Shown here: positions 5,769 through 13,285 of the stretch, one piece after another | How positions within the stretch are numbered: the stretch's first letter is position 1 | Layout of the letters: every line of letters starts with the position of its first letter | Source of the DNA: Verrucomicrobiota bacterium | Lineage (GTDB): Bacteria > Verrucomicrobiota > Verrucomicrobiae > Limisphaerales > UBA11358 | Length of the DNA stretch: 17,883 nt | Direction of reading: 5' to 3' | Assembly (NCBI GenBank): GCA_014860005.1 | Contig: JACZKP010000028.1 | Span: 1 to 17,883, forward strand | Program-made: the position numbers and the translations under genes | The notes under the pieces: model-generated | Seen by the model: the letters and a program-made list of their open reading frames with translations, nothing else | Database searches by the model: none | Told to the model about the DNA's origin: nothing

Positions 5769-7286
5769 TCACTCGGGCAAGGGCTTCCCTTTCGTCTCCG
5801 ATCCGAGCCACACGATGAAAACTCCGATCAGGTAAATTGCTGCCAGCGCCGATCCGGCTTTGGGAAAACTGCCGTCGAAGAAGCCCATCAGAGTTGCTGT
5901 CTGCAGCCCGCCCACGGCCGCGAGGATGCGGCCAAAGTTAAACGCGAAACCCTGTCCGGTCGCGCGCACGGCGGTGGGAAACAACTCCGGCAGATACAGC
6001 GGGAAGAAACCGTAGAACGCACCGGTCAGCGCCCCCGTAAAGAAGATTGAAAACAGAAATAGCGGTCCATACGCGGAGTTCGCCTGATAGAGAAACAGCG
6101 CGGCGGCAAAGGATCCGACGCACAGCATGGTGTAAGTGATCCGCCTCCCCCACCATCCCGCGATCAGCGCGGCGAGGATCGTTCCGAAAATGGCACCGAT
6201 GGCGAGCGTGATCTGCGTCCATTCCCGCGCATGGACCAGCGGATCGGGCGCAAGCTGGCCCGCCCAGCGTGCGGCCCATTGGATCGAACCCCATGTGCCC
6301 AGCAGTGCCACGCCGGCCAGGGCCGCGCCAAAGATCATCCGCCGCATGACCTGATCTCGGCTGACGGCGCGCAAACTGCCCGCGGCTTCCGCCCGCGCGA
6401 GATACTGTCGCACAGGAAAGAGATAACTCATCAAGGCGACCACCAATCCGATGACCGTGACACCCGTGGCCGCGAACCAGCCCGGACCGGCGGGCGACCA
6501 CGCCCAGATGATCGCCAGTGACGCCGCGCATCCGACGAGCACCCCCAAGAGATCAGTCTTCGCCCAATGCGAAGTCGCGCCGCGTTCGCGCTCCGCCTCC
6601 CACTTCTCCGATTCCGGCACAAACAACCGGATGAAAAAGATCAACAGCGCCGGAAAGGCGCCACTGATCATCAGAAACCGCCAGCCCGAATTTGCCAGCA
6701 GTTTGTCCGCGAACACTTCCGACAAGCCAACCCCGAGCATCAGCGATTTGGCGCCGCCAATAAAGCTGATGAGCACAATGCTCAAAACGCCCACCAGCAG
6801 GAAGCCCACGTTGGCAGCGGCGCCGATCAACCCCGCCACCAGTGCGCGGGACTTGCCGGGCCAGATTTCGTTCACCAGCGCCACACCGAGCGACCACTCC
6901 CCGCCCATGCCCAGCGACGCGATGAAGCGCAGCACCGCAATGTGCCAGGCCTCCGTGGCCAGCCCGCACAGGCCGGTGAAGATCGCGTAAGTGAAGATGC
7001 TCAACGACATCGCCTTCACGCGCCCAATCTTGTCGCCCAGCCAGCCGAACAACACGCCGCCCGTGGCCGCGCCCACGAGAAATACCGCGATGATGGCCCC
7101 GAACCATTTGGCCGCCTCCCCCGCCGCTTGCGGTCCCAGCAAATCCGCCAGCGCCGGTCCGCCGACCAACGGAAACAGGCCCATTTCAAAGCCGTCAAAC
7201 ATCCAGCCAAGAAATGCGGCCACCAGTACGAGCCATTTGGCCCGATTACCGGAGGCGGAAACAACTGTCGCCGGGTGCGTCATCAT
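5769..7286 (-). CDS. MFS transporter, metabolite:H+ symporter type
   Basis: This is a polytopic inner-membrane carrier of about 505 residues with roughly twelve hydrophobic segments. TM1 contains GWMFDGFEMGLFPL, where the acidic residues recall the DG(Y/F)D motif of acid:H+ symporters. The loop between TM2 and TM3 has GWLGDKIGRVKAM (81-93), the classic MFS motif A, and the segment RFIASLGMGGEWSLGVALV follows. The central loop carries VPESEKWEAERERG, as in sugar and organic-acid porters. The substrate cannot be told. ATG at 7286 (or the adjacent 7283) is chosen; a TTG at 7346 would add 20 residues but has no ribosome site either. It is divergent from the LysM gene, with 142 bp between. The C-terminus, ETKGKPLPE, is typical of the superfamily. 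Confidence 0.87.
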   Translation of the reverse strand: MMTHPATVVSASGNRAKWLVLVAAFLGWMFDGFEMGLFPLVGGPALADLLGPQAAGEAAKWFGAIIAVFLVGAATGGVLFGWLGDKIGRVKAMSLSIFTYAIFTGLCGLATEAWHIAVLRFIASLGMGGEWSLGVALVNEIWPGKSRALVAGLIGAAANVGFLLVGVLSIVLISFIGGAKSLMLGVGLSEVFADKLLANSGWRFLMISGAFPALLIFFIRLFVPESEKWEAERERGATSHWAKTDLLGVLVGCAASLAIIWAWSPAGPGWFAATGVTVIGLVVALMSYLFPVRQYLARAEAAGSLRAVSRDQVMRRMIFGAALAGVALLGTWGSIQWAARWAGQLAPDPLVHAREWTQITLAIGAIFGTILAALIAGWWGRRITYTMLCVGSFAAALFLYQANSAYGPLFLFSIFFTGALTGAFYGFFPLYLPELFPTAVRATGQGFAFNFGRILAAVGGLQTATLMGFFDGSFPKAGSALAAIYLIGVFIVWLGSETKGKPLPE

Positions 7287-7428
7287 TGGTTGCGTTACTT
7301 GCTCAACAGAAGGCGCTACCGGAACCCTTTTGGGTGGAGCGGGCAATCAATTTCTCGCCCGGATCGCAACTTTTTGCGCGTTGCATTTTTCAATTAGTTG
7401 TGGCACCCAATCGCCTGTAAATTCATTT
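7287..7428. promoter_or_regulatory. Divergent intergenic region
   Basis: This 142-bp stretch must hold promoters for the leftward MFS gene and the rightward LysM gene. It is locally AT-richer around 7370-7428 than its surroundings. I see no convincing -35/-10 pair, operator palindrome or riboswitch. Confidence 0.35.
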
Positions 7429-8799
7429 ATGCGCTGGCGCGTCATCTTGTTTCTCTCGCTGGCGGCCAATCTCGTTCTGGCTGCGGGATGGTTTATGTCC
7501 AGCCGCCGTGAAGCATTGCGCACCCAGGAACGGTCCCGCCCGGAAATCTCCGAGCCGGCGCAAATCAAAACCAACGTCGTCGTGCGGCGCCAGTTCTTTT
7601 CCTGGCAGGAAGTCGAATCGGAGGATTATCCCAACTACATCGCCAATTTGCGCGCCATCGCCTGCCCGGAACAAACCATCCGCGACATCATCATCGCGGA
7701 CGTGAACGCGCTTTATGCCCGGCGGCGAGCCACGGAAGTGTTCACGCCCGAGCAACAGTGGTGGCGCAGCGAACCGGATACGAATGTGCTCCAGCTCGCC
7801 CTCGCCAAAGTGCGTGGACTGGATCAGGAACGCCGCGCCCTGCTCACTCAATTGCTGGGGGATCACTGGGAAGGCGGCGACCTTGTCAACCTGCCGCGGC
7901 CCACGCGACCCGGCCTTGCACTGGATGGGCCAATCCTGGGCGGGTTGCCCGCCGACGTAAAACAGGCGGTTCAGGAAATCATCGTGCAGTCCCAGGAACG
8001 CACGGAAGCTTATTTGCAATCCGGCGAACCGGATCCTGCGGAGATGTCCCGGCTGCGCCGCCAACTCCGCGACGAACTTGCCCAGGTGCTTTCGCCGCAT
8101 CACCTCGAAGAATTTCTCCTGCGCCATTCAGAAACGGCGGCAACGCTGCGAAACCGCTTGGGCGAGCTAAAGTACTTTAACGCGACGGCCGATGAATTCC
8201 GCGCGGCGTTCCACGCCATTGACCCGATTGACTTGAAGCTGGAAAGCCTGGCGGGCGCAACCGATACCAGCAGCGTGCAAATGCGCGAGGCCTTGGAGGC
8301 GCAGCGCGAAAAGGCGCTGGAGGTCGCGTTGGGATCCGAGCGTTATCAGCAATATCGGCAGTTGCAGGACGCGACGTATCGCGACGCTTACGCCACCGCA
8401 ACGGAAGCCGGCGCACCCGAAACGGCGGGCACGCTCTACGAGATCAATCAAGCCGCCGCCCAGGAGTTGGCGCAGATTCGCGCCAATACCAATCTCAGCG
8501 CGCAGCAACTCGCGTATGAACTGAAGAAAGCCGAACTGGAACAGATCAAGGCGCTGGCCCAGGCGCTGGGCGAGGAATTGCCGCCGGAACCAACGCCCCA
8601 ACCCAAACCGCCGCCGCCAAAACTCCATGTTCTCGCGCCAGGCGAGGGCCTGGATTTTATCGCGCGACTCTACGCCGTTGATCCGAACGCGTTGCGCGCC
8701 GCTAATCCGAATTTTGACAGATTGAAGCCCGGCCAGCCCGTGAACGTTCCGCTGAATCTCCTGCCGCTCATTCCCGGCCCTCCCATGCCGCCGCAGTAA
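7429..8799 (+). CDS. Membrane-anchored or exported coiled-coil protein with C-terminal LysM domain
   Basis: This 456-residue protein begins MRWRVILFLSLAANLVLAAG, a basic start and a single hydrophobic segment, so it is exported or anchored with its body outside the cytoplasm. The middle is strongly charged and helical (EQLR/QER-rich, about 150-390), likely coiled coil. A proline run (PPEPTPQPKPPPPK, near 385-398) leads to a LysM-like domain: LHVLAPGEGLDFIARLYAVD with NPNFDRLKPGQPVNVP (398-441), which binds peptidoglycan in other proteins. ATG at 7429 is chosen because the hydrophobic segment begins there; the frame is open further upstream but antisense to the MFS gene. The main domain is not recognised, and the job is probably in the cell wall or envelope. 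dtd begins 26 bp downstream. Confidence 0.78.
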   Translation: MRWRVILFLSLAANLVLAAGWFMSSRREALRTQERSRPEISEPAQIKTNVVVRRQFFSWQEVESEDYPNYIANLRAIACPEQTIRDIIIADVNALYARRRATEVFTPEQQWWRSEPDTNVLQLALAKVRGLDQERRALLTQLLGDHWEGGDLVNLPRPTRPGLALDGPILGGLPADVKQAVQEIIVQSQERTEAYLQSGEPDPAEMSRLRRQLRDELAQVLSPHHLEEFLLRHSETAATLRNRLGELKYFNATADEFRAAFHAIDPIDLKLESLAGATDTSSVQMREALEAQREKALEVALGSERYQQYRQLQDATYRDAYATATEAGAPETAGTLYEINQAAAQELAQIRANTNLSAQQLAYELKKAELEQIKALAQALGEELPPEPTPQPKPPPPKLHVLAPGEGLDFIARLYAVDPNALRAANPNFDRLKPGQPVNVPLNLLPLIPGPPMPPQ

Positions 8800-8825
8800 G
8801 CAGGCTCGTTTTCGGCAATCAAACC

Positions 8826-9278
8826 ATGCGCACAGTCATTCAGCGGGTCAGCAGCGCCAACGTTACCATTGACGGTCAGATAAAAGGCGCCATCACCCGC
8901 GGACTGGTGGTACTGCTGGCCGTCGAAGAAGCCGACACCGCCGAGGACATCGAATGGCTCAGTGGAAAGATTGTCCGGCTCCGAATCTTCGACGATGAGA
9001 ACGGTGTGCTGAATCGCTCCGTACAAGATGTCGCCGGTGAGATTTTGCTCATCAGCCAGTTCACGCTGTTTGCCAGCACCAAGAAAGGCAACCGCCCGTC
9101 CTACAGCCGGTCCGCGAAGCCGGAAATTGCCGTGCCGCTCTATGAGCAATTTATCGCGCGCCTGACCCAAGACTTTGGCAAACCCATTCAGACTGGAGAA
9201 TTCGGCGCACAGATGATTGTCAGTCTCGCCAACGACGGCCCGGTCACGGTCATCATTGATTCGAAGCAGCGGGAGTAA
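8826..9278 (+). CDS. dtd: D-aminoacyl-tRNA deacylase
   Basis: DTD hydrolyses D-amino acids (and glycine mis-attached to tRNA-Ala) from charged tRNA, keeping D-residues out of proteins in the cytoplasm. The 150-residue length equals the usual bacterial enzyme. It starts MRTVIQRVSSANVTIDGQ and carries the active-site motif SQFTLFA (77-83), then KKGNRPSYSRSA, and the second motif NDGPVTVIID (136-145) with the Gly-cisPro pair that excludes L-residues. The start ATG at 8826 has no clear Shine-Dalgarno. It lies 26 bp after the LysM gene, possibly in one transcript, and is convergent with the small gene ending at 9349. Confidence 0.96.
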   Translation: MRTVIQRVSSANVTIDGQIKGAITRGLVVLLAVEEADTAEDIEWLSGKIVRLRIFDDENGVLNRSVQDVAGEILLISQFTLFASTKKGNRPSYSRSAKPEIAVPLYEQFIARLTQDFGKPIQTGEFGAQMIVSLANDGPVTVIIDSKQRE

Positions 9279-9348
9279 AGTGATGGTGGCAAACTGGCGA
9301 TGCCTTTGCCATGACCGTTGCGAACCCAAAGGAGGATTCAATAATCAA

Positions 9349-9822
9349 TTACTTCAGCACGATTCTTTGGCAAGTGATCCGATCATTCACAAACTCAATT
9401 GCCACATAAAAGCTGTCCCCCGACGCGTTCGTAAAGACCATGTGGCCGAAATTGGGATTCATTGTATTCCGCACCAGGTAAACATCCTTGCCGCCATCCG
9501 GGGCAGTTGAGCGTCCGTCAGGCACAGGATGGCAATCCTGCGTGTGCCCATCCCGCGCCAGCGCCGCACGCGCTTTTTGGATGGCGAGTTGTTCGGTGAG
9601 GATTGTTGCGGGATTTGCCAGTTGGAAAACGTGACGGGCGCCATCTCGGGCCGCCAACGTCCTGTCCAGCCGATGCGAGAACCAGAGAACAACTCCGGCA
9701 TATAAAAGCATAAGCGCCGAAAGAATGAGGACAATGGCCCTTGCCCGTAATCGCGAAAAAAACACCAAGCCGACAACGACCGGCACCAGAATCACAATCC
9801 CAATAATAATGAGACTGTTCAT
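9349..9822 (-). CDS. Hypothetical membrane protein, two N-terminal TM segments
   Basis: The family is not recognised. The 157-residue protein opens with two hydrophobic segments (about 3-24 and 29-49) linked by a short basic loop (SRLRARA), followed by a soluble domain of about 100 residues with TILTEQLAIQKARAALARDG, GGKDVYLVRNTMNPNFGHMV and EFVNDRITCQRIVLK. ATG at 9822 has GAGG (complement of 9830-9833) eight bases upstream. It is the third gene of a minus-strand cluster, 23 bp after the one before. The soluble part may face the periplasm. No enzymatic motif is visible. Confidence 0.65.
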   Translation of the reverse strand: MNSLIIIGIVILVPVVVGLVFFSRLRARAIVLILSALMLLYAGVVLWFSHRLDRTLAARDGARHVFQLANPATILTEQLAIQKARAALARDGHTQDCHPVPDGRSTAPDGGKDVYLVRNTMNPNFGHMVFTNASGDSFYVAIEFVNDRITCQRIVLK

Positions 9823-9845
9823 TTAGAAACCTCGTTCGCCCAACT

Positions 9846-10343
9846 TCAACTGCTCGACGATCTCACTGAGCTAACAATCAGCGGATCGCTTCGGCCGTCG
9901 AGCGTGACTCTTTTGAATGCCGTGAACGGGTAAACATCAGATAGATCAGCCTGTGCGTCTTGGCCCATTTCAAGCCGAGCCTCATAGCGATCCGCCCATA
10001 CTTCGTTAACAATCGTCTGCACTCCCCTGTGTCCACTCCGCAGAATCTCCACACGATCGCCTTTCACGAATGGAGCGCCATTCAGCCGCTCCCTCCATCG
10101 GAATACCGGCGGCAGGAACATGCTGCCGATCACCAAGGACAACAGGTAGCCCAGCAAGCCGGACACGACTGCGAGGAATCCGGCCAATGCGATCATCCAG
10201 GCAGAATCGAGTGCTGCTGACAACGGATTGAACGCAGTCAGCGCGAGGATTACTGCGCTCAACGTAAAGAGGAAGATCCAGAGCCTGGTGAACCAGGCAT
10301 CCGCGAAGAACCGCTCCATGACTGATGTCTTAACCTTCGGCAT
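9846..10343 (-). CDS. Hypothetical membrane protein with small soluble C-terminal domain
   Basis: I do not recognise this protein (about 165 aa). It has two hydrophobic segments near residues 20-40 and 49-78 (WIFLFTLSAVILALTAF; WMIALAGFLAVVSGLLGYLL), then a soluble part with FVKGDRVEILRSGHRGVQ and ADRYEARLEMGQDAQADLSD, which looks like a small beta-rich KOW- or SH3-like module, though this is only impression. ATG at 10343 is chosen because it follows the stop of the upstream gene by 8 bp with GAGTGAG ahead; ATG at 10367 is an in-frame alternative overlapping that gene. It is the middle of three linked minus-strand genes. Confidence 0.62.
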   Translation of the reverse strand: MPKVKTSVMERFFADAWFTRLWIFLFTLSAVILALTAFNPLSAALDSAWMIALAGFLAVVSGLLGYLLSLVIGSMFLPPVFRWRERLNGAPFVKGDRVEILRSGHRGVQTIVNEVWADRYEARLEMGQDAQADLSDVYPFTAFKRVTLDGRSDPLIVSSVRSSSS

Positions 10344-10351
10344 ATAGCAAC

Positions 10352-10675
10352 TCACTCTGGACTCCATCGCCAATAAATCTTCTCGCGAACACGCTCCACT
10401 ACAATTGATGCGTCGTAACGGACAACCAAGGTACGCTCATTCAACAATCCAACGCGTCTCCATGAATCTTGGCTCTTTAATTCCGCAGTGCTGGCGGTCG
10501 GTGTGCCGAGCGCCTTGATCACCTGCTCCCGCGACATACCCGGATGCACTGATCTCCATGCGCGCGGCTTCAAGGCGATGAAAAGACCCGCAGACCATTG
10601 AAGTACCAAGACCAGAGTGACCGAGCTTGCCGCTATGACGAACAACGTACGTCTCTTTGAAATGAAAGCTTGCAT
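10352..10675 (-). CDS. Small exported protein, SmpA/BamE-like
   Basis: The 107-residue protein starts with a basic N-terminus and one hydrophobic segment (LFVIAASSVTLVLVLQWSAG, 11-30), a signal anchor without a lipobox cysteine. The following WRSVHPGMSREQVIKALGTP matches the pattern of SmpA/OmlA (BamE-like) domains, 'pGMs..qV...LG.P', a small fold often found in envelope proteins. The C-terminal half, RTLVVRYDASIVVERVREKI, fits the last strands and the usual end of that fold. It is probably periplasmic, but a true BamE (outer-membrane assembly) is unlikely because the protein lacks a lipoprotein signal. First gene of the three-gene minus-strand cluster. Confidence 0.66.
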   Translation of the reverse strand: MQAFISKRRTLFVIAASSVTLVLVLQWSAGLFIALKPRAWRSVHPGMSREQVIKALGTPTASTAELKSQDSWRRVGLLNERTLVVRYDASIVVERVREKIYWRWSPE

Positions 10676-10891
10676 AGGCTCACCGACAAAGAACTCCGCG
10701 AAAATATTATCAAGGACTACAAACGCCTGAAGACCTGGATACTCCGCGATTCCAATGCTGTCGAGCCGGAAACAACTCAGTTCGTCCCCACCGTCCGCCC
10801 CACCGACTCACACCTTGATTTGCTGCTTCGCCAAACGAGGCCGGACCAGTTTGAACTTTGAATTTTGCCCGTTGCCCCCTATAACCACGGC

Positions 10892-11821
10892 GTGGCCGAA
10901 CCATTTAAGCAACCGATTGATGCGCGCACCGCCTACTGCGCGGTCTTTGGTCACCCCGTCAAACATTCCGCGTCGCCCGCCATGCAGAACGCGGGCATCG
11001 CGGCGCTCGGGTTGAACTGGCGCTATCTGGCGTTCGATGTTGACCCGGCGGAATTGCGCGCCGCGCTTTCCGGGGCGAGGACGATGCGCTTCGTGGGCCT
11101 TAACCTCACTGTCCCCCACAAGTTGCTGGCGCTCGACTTGGTGGAGGCGCTGGATGAATCCGCAAAACTGTGGCGCGCGGTGAATACGATCCGCTTCGAG
11201 GGACGCGACCGGCACAGCAACTGGCTGCCGATTCAGCACTTTGACCAGGCCGGCACGACACCGGATAAAATCCGCGCCCACGGTTTCAACACGGATGCCG
11301 AAGCCATCGTGCGATCTTTGCGCGAGGACCTGGACATCGAGCTGCACGGCAAGCGGGTGCTGCTGCTCGGGACCGGCGGTGCGGGCGGGGTGGCCGCGCT
11401 GAAATTGGCGGCAGAGGCGGTCGGGGAATTATTTCTTGTCAACCGTACTCACGCCAAGGCCGCGTCCATCGCGGCGGAAATCCGGCGGCGACAGCCGAAT
11501 CTCAAAGTGCATCTCGATTATCCCCGGGGCGAGGTGGACCTGGTGGTTAACGCCACTTCCCTGGGCCTCTCGCTGGACGATCCCTTGCCAGTGGACGAGA
11601 AGCAGTTTTCCCTGCGCCAGACGCGGGCGCTGTACGACATGATTTATCGCCCGGCGGAAACCCCGCTGTTGGCGGCCGCCAAGGCCGCCGGCTGCCGCAC
11701 CGCCAACGGGCTGGGCATGTTGCTTTATCAGGGGGCCAAGGCGCTGGAAATCTGGACCGGCCAACCGGCACCCCTTGAGGTGATGCGCCGCGCGCTGGAA
11801 GCAAATGTCTATGGGCATTGA
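10892..11821 (+). CDS. aroE: Shikimate dehydrogenase
   Basis: AroE reduces 3-dehydroshikimate to shikimate with NADPH, the fourth step of aromatic amino acid synthesis, in the cytoplasm. Visible motifs: CAVFGHPVKHSASPAMQNAG (16-35, substrate loop), NLTVPHK (71-77, catalytic lysine), AVNTI (96-100), HGFNTDAEA (130-138, catalytic aspartate), LLLGTGGAGG (157-166, NADP loop), VNRTHAKA, and the C-terminal DMIYRPAETPLL and GLGMLLYQGAKALEIWTG. Between NTI and FNTD lie about 20 extra residues (GRDRHSNWLPIQHFDQAGTT) not usual in the enzyme; they show no palindrome, so they are probably a lineage-specific loop. GTG at 10892 is chosen; a TTG at 10865 is an alternative. The 3' end overlaps the prepilin peptidase gene by 17 bp. 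Confidence 0.94.
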   Translation: MAEPFKQPIDARTAYCAVFGHPVKHSASPAMQNAGIAALGLNWRYLAFDVDPAELRAALSGARTMRFVGLNLTVPHKLLALDLVEALDESAKLWRAVNTIRFEGRDRHSNWLPIQHFDQAGTTPDKIRAHGFNTDAEAIVRSLREDLDIELHGKRVLLLGTGGAGGVAALKLAAEAVGELFLVNRTHAKAASIAAEIRRRQPNLKVHLDYPRGEVDLVVNATSLGLSLDDPLPVDEKQFSLRQTRALYDMIYRPAETPLLAAAKAAGCRTANGLGMLLYQGAKALEIWTGQPAPLEVMRRALEANVYGH

Positions 11822-12929
11822 AGCGATTTTCGATTCCCGCAATTGGGCGCCAGTGCCTTTTCATTTCTGGTCGTTGGTATTCTTTGTGTTTGGGTGCATG
11901 GTCGGTAGTTTTCTGAACGTGTGCATCCATCGGATGCCCCTGGGGATGAGTGTGATTTCGCCACCGTCGCATTGTCCGCACTGCCAGTATTCCATTCCGT
12001 GGTATCTCAACGTCCCGCTGGTGACGTGGCTTTGGTTGCGCGGTCGGTGTCGGAATTGCAGCGCGCCGATCTCGCCGCGCTATTTCCTGGTCGAACTGCT
12101 CACCGGCGTGACGTTTCTGGTCTGCTGGACGGTGTTCGGCCATCAGTCGGCGGCGCTGGCGCTCATTTATGCGCTGTTCCTCGCGGGCTTGATCGCGGCT
12201 ACGTTCATTGACCTTGAACACTTCATCATCCCGGACGAAATAACGATCGGCGGCGCCGTCGTGGGGTTCTTTTGTTCCTTCCTCGTCCCGGCATTGCACG
12301 GCGAGACTTCGCTGACCGGTGGAATGAAACAAAGCGTGCTGGGCATCCTCATGGGCGCGGGACTGATTTACGCGATCCTGCGCCTTGGCAAACTGATGTT
12401 TGGCCGGCAGACGCTGGAGTTGCCGGGTAACACCCGAATTCACTTCTCCGAAACCGCCCTGCATCTGCCGGACAAGGACATTCCCTATGAGGAACTGTTC
12501 TACCGGCAATCCGATGTCATCGCCATTCAGGCCCAGACGGTCGAACTGGTGGACCGCTGTTACAAGGATGTGCGGGTGCGCTTGTCGCCCAAGCGGCTGC
12601 TGATTGGCGATGAAGAGTTGAATCCCGAAGAAGTGCCGCACCTGGAGGCGGTGAGCGCGGAGATCGTTCTGCCGCGCGAAGCGATGGGTCTGGGCGATGT
12701 GAAATTCATGGCAGCCATCGGCGGGTTCCTGGGGTGGCAGGCGGTGATCTTCTCGCTCGTCATCAGTTCGCTCATTGGGTCGCTCGTCGGGGTGGCCCTG
12801 ATCGTGATGCGCAAACGCGAGTGGTCGTCACGCCTGCCTTACGGACCCTACATCGCTCTGGCAGCCGTGATCTGGTTGTTTGCGGGGAAACGCATTCTGG
12901 CAATGTTCTTCGGCCCCTTGAATGGTTGA
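11805..12929 (+). CDS. Prepilin peptidase (type IV leader peptidase) with large cytoplasmic insert
   Basis: This membrane aspartyl protease cuts, and often N-methylates, type IV pilin and type II secretion pseudopilin precursors. The N-terminal part has CMVGSFLNVCIHRMP (31-45) and the zinc-type cysteine pairs CPHC (57-60) and CRNC (82-85). The catalytic aspartates are D136 in FIDLEHFIIPDE and that in GLGDVKFMAAIGGFLG (295-310). About eight hydrophobic segments are present. Between the third and last blocks lies an unusual soluble insert of about 90 residues (200-292), containing RIHFSETALHLPDKDIPYEE and SPKRLLIGDEELNPEE. The usual length is about 250-290 residues, so 374 is long for this reason. 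ATG at 11805 has GGAAG just upstream. It overlaps aroE by 17 bp; no pilin genes are in the window. Confidence 0.93.
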   Translation: MSMGIEAIFDSRNWAPVPFHFWSLVFFVFGCMVGSFLNVCIHRMPLGMSVISPPSHCPHCQYSIPWYLNVPLVTWLWLRGRCRNCSAPISPRYFLVELLTGVTFLVCWTVFGHQSAALALIYALFLAGLIAATFIDLEHFIIPDEITIGGAVVGFFCSFLVPALHGETSLTGGMKQSVLGILMGAGLIYAILRLGKLMFGRQTLELPGNTRIHFSETALHLPDKDIPYEELFYRQSDVIAIQAQTVELVDRCYKDVRVRLSPKRLLIGDEELNPEEVPHLEAVSAEIVLPREAMGLGDVKFMAAIGGFLGWQAVIFSLVISSLIGSLVGVALIVMRKREWSSRLPYGPYIALAAVIWLFAGKRILAMFFGPLNG

Positions 12930-12967
12930 ATCGCCCAACTGAACCAACCCAGGTATTTGCTACTTCT

Positions 12968-13099
12968 GTAGCGCGGATTTCCAATCAGCTGTATCGCAGG
13001 GCTTCCAGCCTGCGTCGCGTTCGGCATGGTGACCGCGACCGAATTGCGACACGCTGCCGGTTGGAAACCGGGATACAGCAGGTTGGAAACCTGCGCTAC
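12968..13099. repeat. Compound palindromic repeat (GTAGCGC...GCGCTAC)
   Basis: The outer arms (12968-12995 and 13072-13099) match at 24 of 28 positions when one is reverse-complemented. Two further inner palindromes occur: GCAGGGCTTCCAGCCTGC on the left and CCGGTTGGAAACCGG on the right. The whole forms a long cruciform-like element of 132 bp. It could fold in RNA and act as a transcription end for the prepilin peptidase gene, but no T-run follows. Confidence 0.78.
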
Positions 13100-13171
13100 C
13101 TCGCCGCGCCATCGTAACTCGCGCGGAGACGTGTGAATTATCCGGGCTGTCCACACTCCGAGGTAACCAGT

Positions 13172-13231
13172 AGTGGCACGGGTGTCTCGCCCGTTCGAAT
13201 GGAGTCGCACGGACGGAACGCTCCTGCCACT
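13172..13231. repeat. Short degenerate inverted repeat (AGTGGCACGGGTGTC family)
   Basis: Arms of 26 nt (13172-13197 and 13206-13231) match at 19 of 26 positions when one is reverse-complemented. The left arm reads AGTGGCACGGGTGTCTCGCC. Its translation gives GTGVSPV, a string I associate with genome-wide repeats of this bacterial group. It lies 54 bp before the aminotransferase start. Confidence 0.62.
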
Positions 13232-13285
13232 CTTGAAAGCTGTGTCTGGTTGCCGCCGCCCGGCAATGTCTGTTTAATCCCGCCG

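Larger units (their letters stand above)
12930..13285. other. Repeat-bearing intergenic region
   Basis: The 356 bp between the prepilin peptidase and the aminotransferase gene hold no gene. They contain the compound palindrome at 12968-13099 and a second, unrelated inverted repeat at 13172-13231. Open frames across them are translations of the repeats (strings such as VGNLRY and GTGVSPV). A promoter for the downstream gene is expected after 13231 but none is convincing. Confidence 0.6.

Noticed and set aside
5150..5818. Plus-strand open frame of 222 codons over the purM start
   Set aside because: Antisense to purM and to the upstream spacer, with no recognisable motif.
6567..7397. Plus-strand open frame of 276 codons
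   Set aside because: Antisense to the MFS transporter, rich in H, Q and R, as expected for an antisense translation of a membrane protein gene.
6991..7428. Upstream extension of the LysM protein
   Set aside because: It would be antisense to the MFS gene and put 146 odd residues before a clear signal segment; ATG at 7429 is the natural start.
9288..9310. Hairpin GGCAAA...TTTGCC between the convergent dtd and the gene at 9349
   Set aside because: It has a bulge and no following T-run, so it is not a convincing terminator, although its place would suit one.
10670..10861. Small plus-strand open frame of 63 codons upstream of aroE
   Set aside because: It begins inside the BamE-like gene, has no ribosome site and no family motif; its first half (KELRENIIKDYKRLKTWILR) looks protein-like and might be a remnant, but the support is too thin.
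11547..12641. Minus-strand open frame of 364 codons
   Set aside because: Antisense to aroE and to the prepilin peptidase gene; no family motif.
12968..13231. CRISPR array
   Set aside because: The repeats are inverted and of different families, not direct repeats with regular spacers; there are no cas genes.
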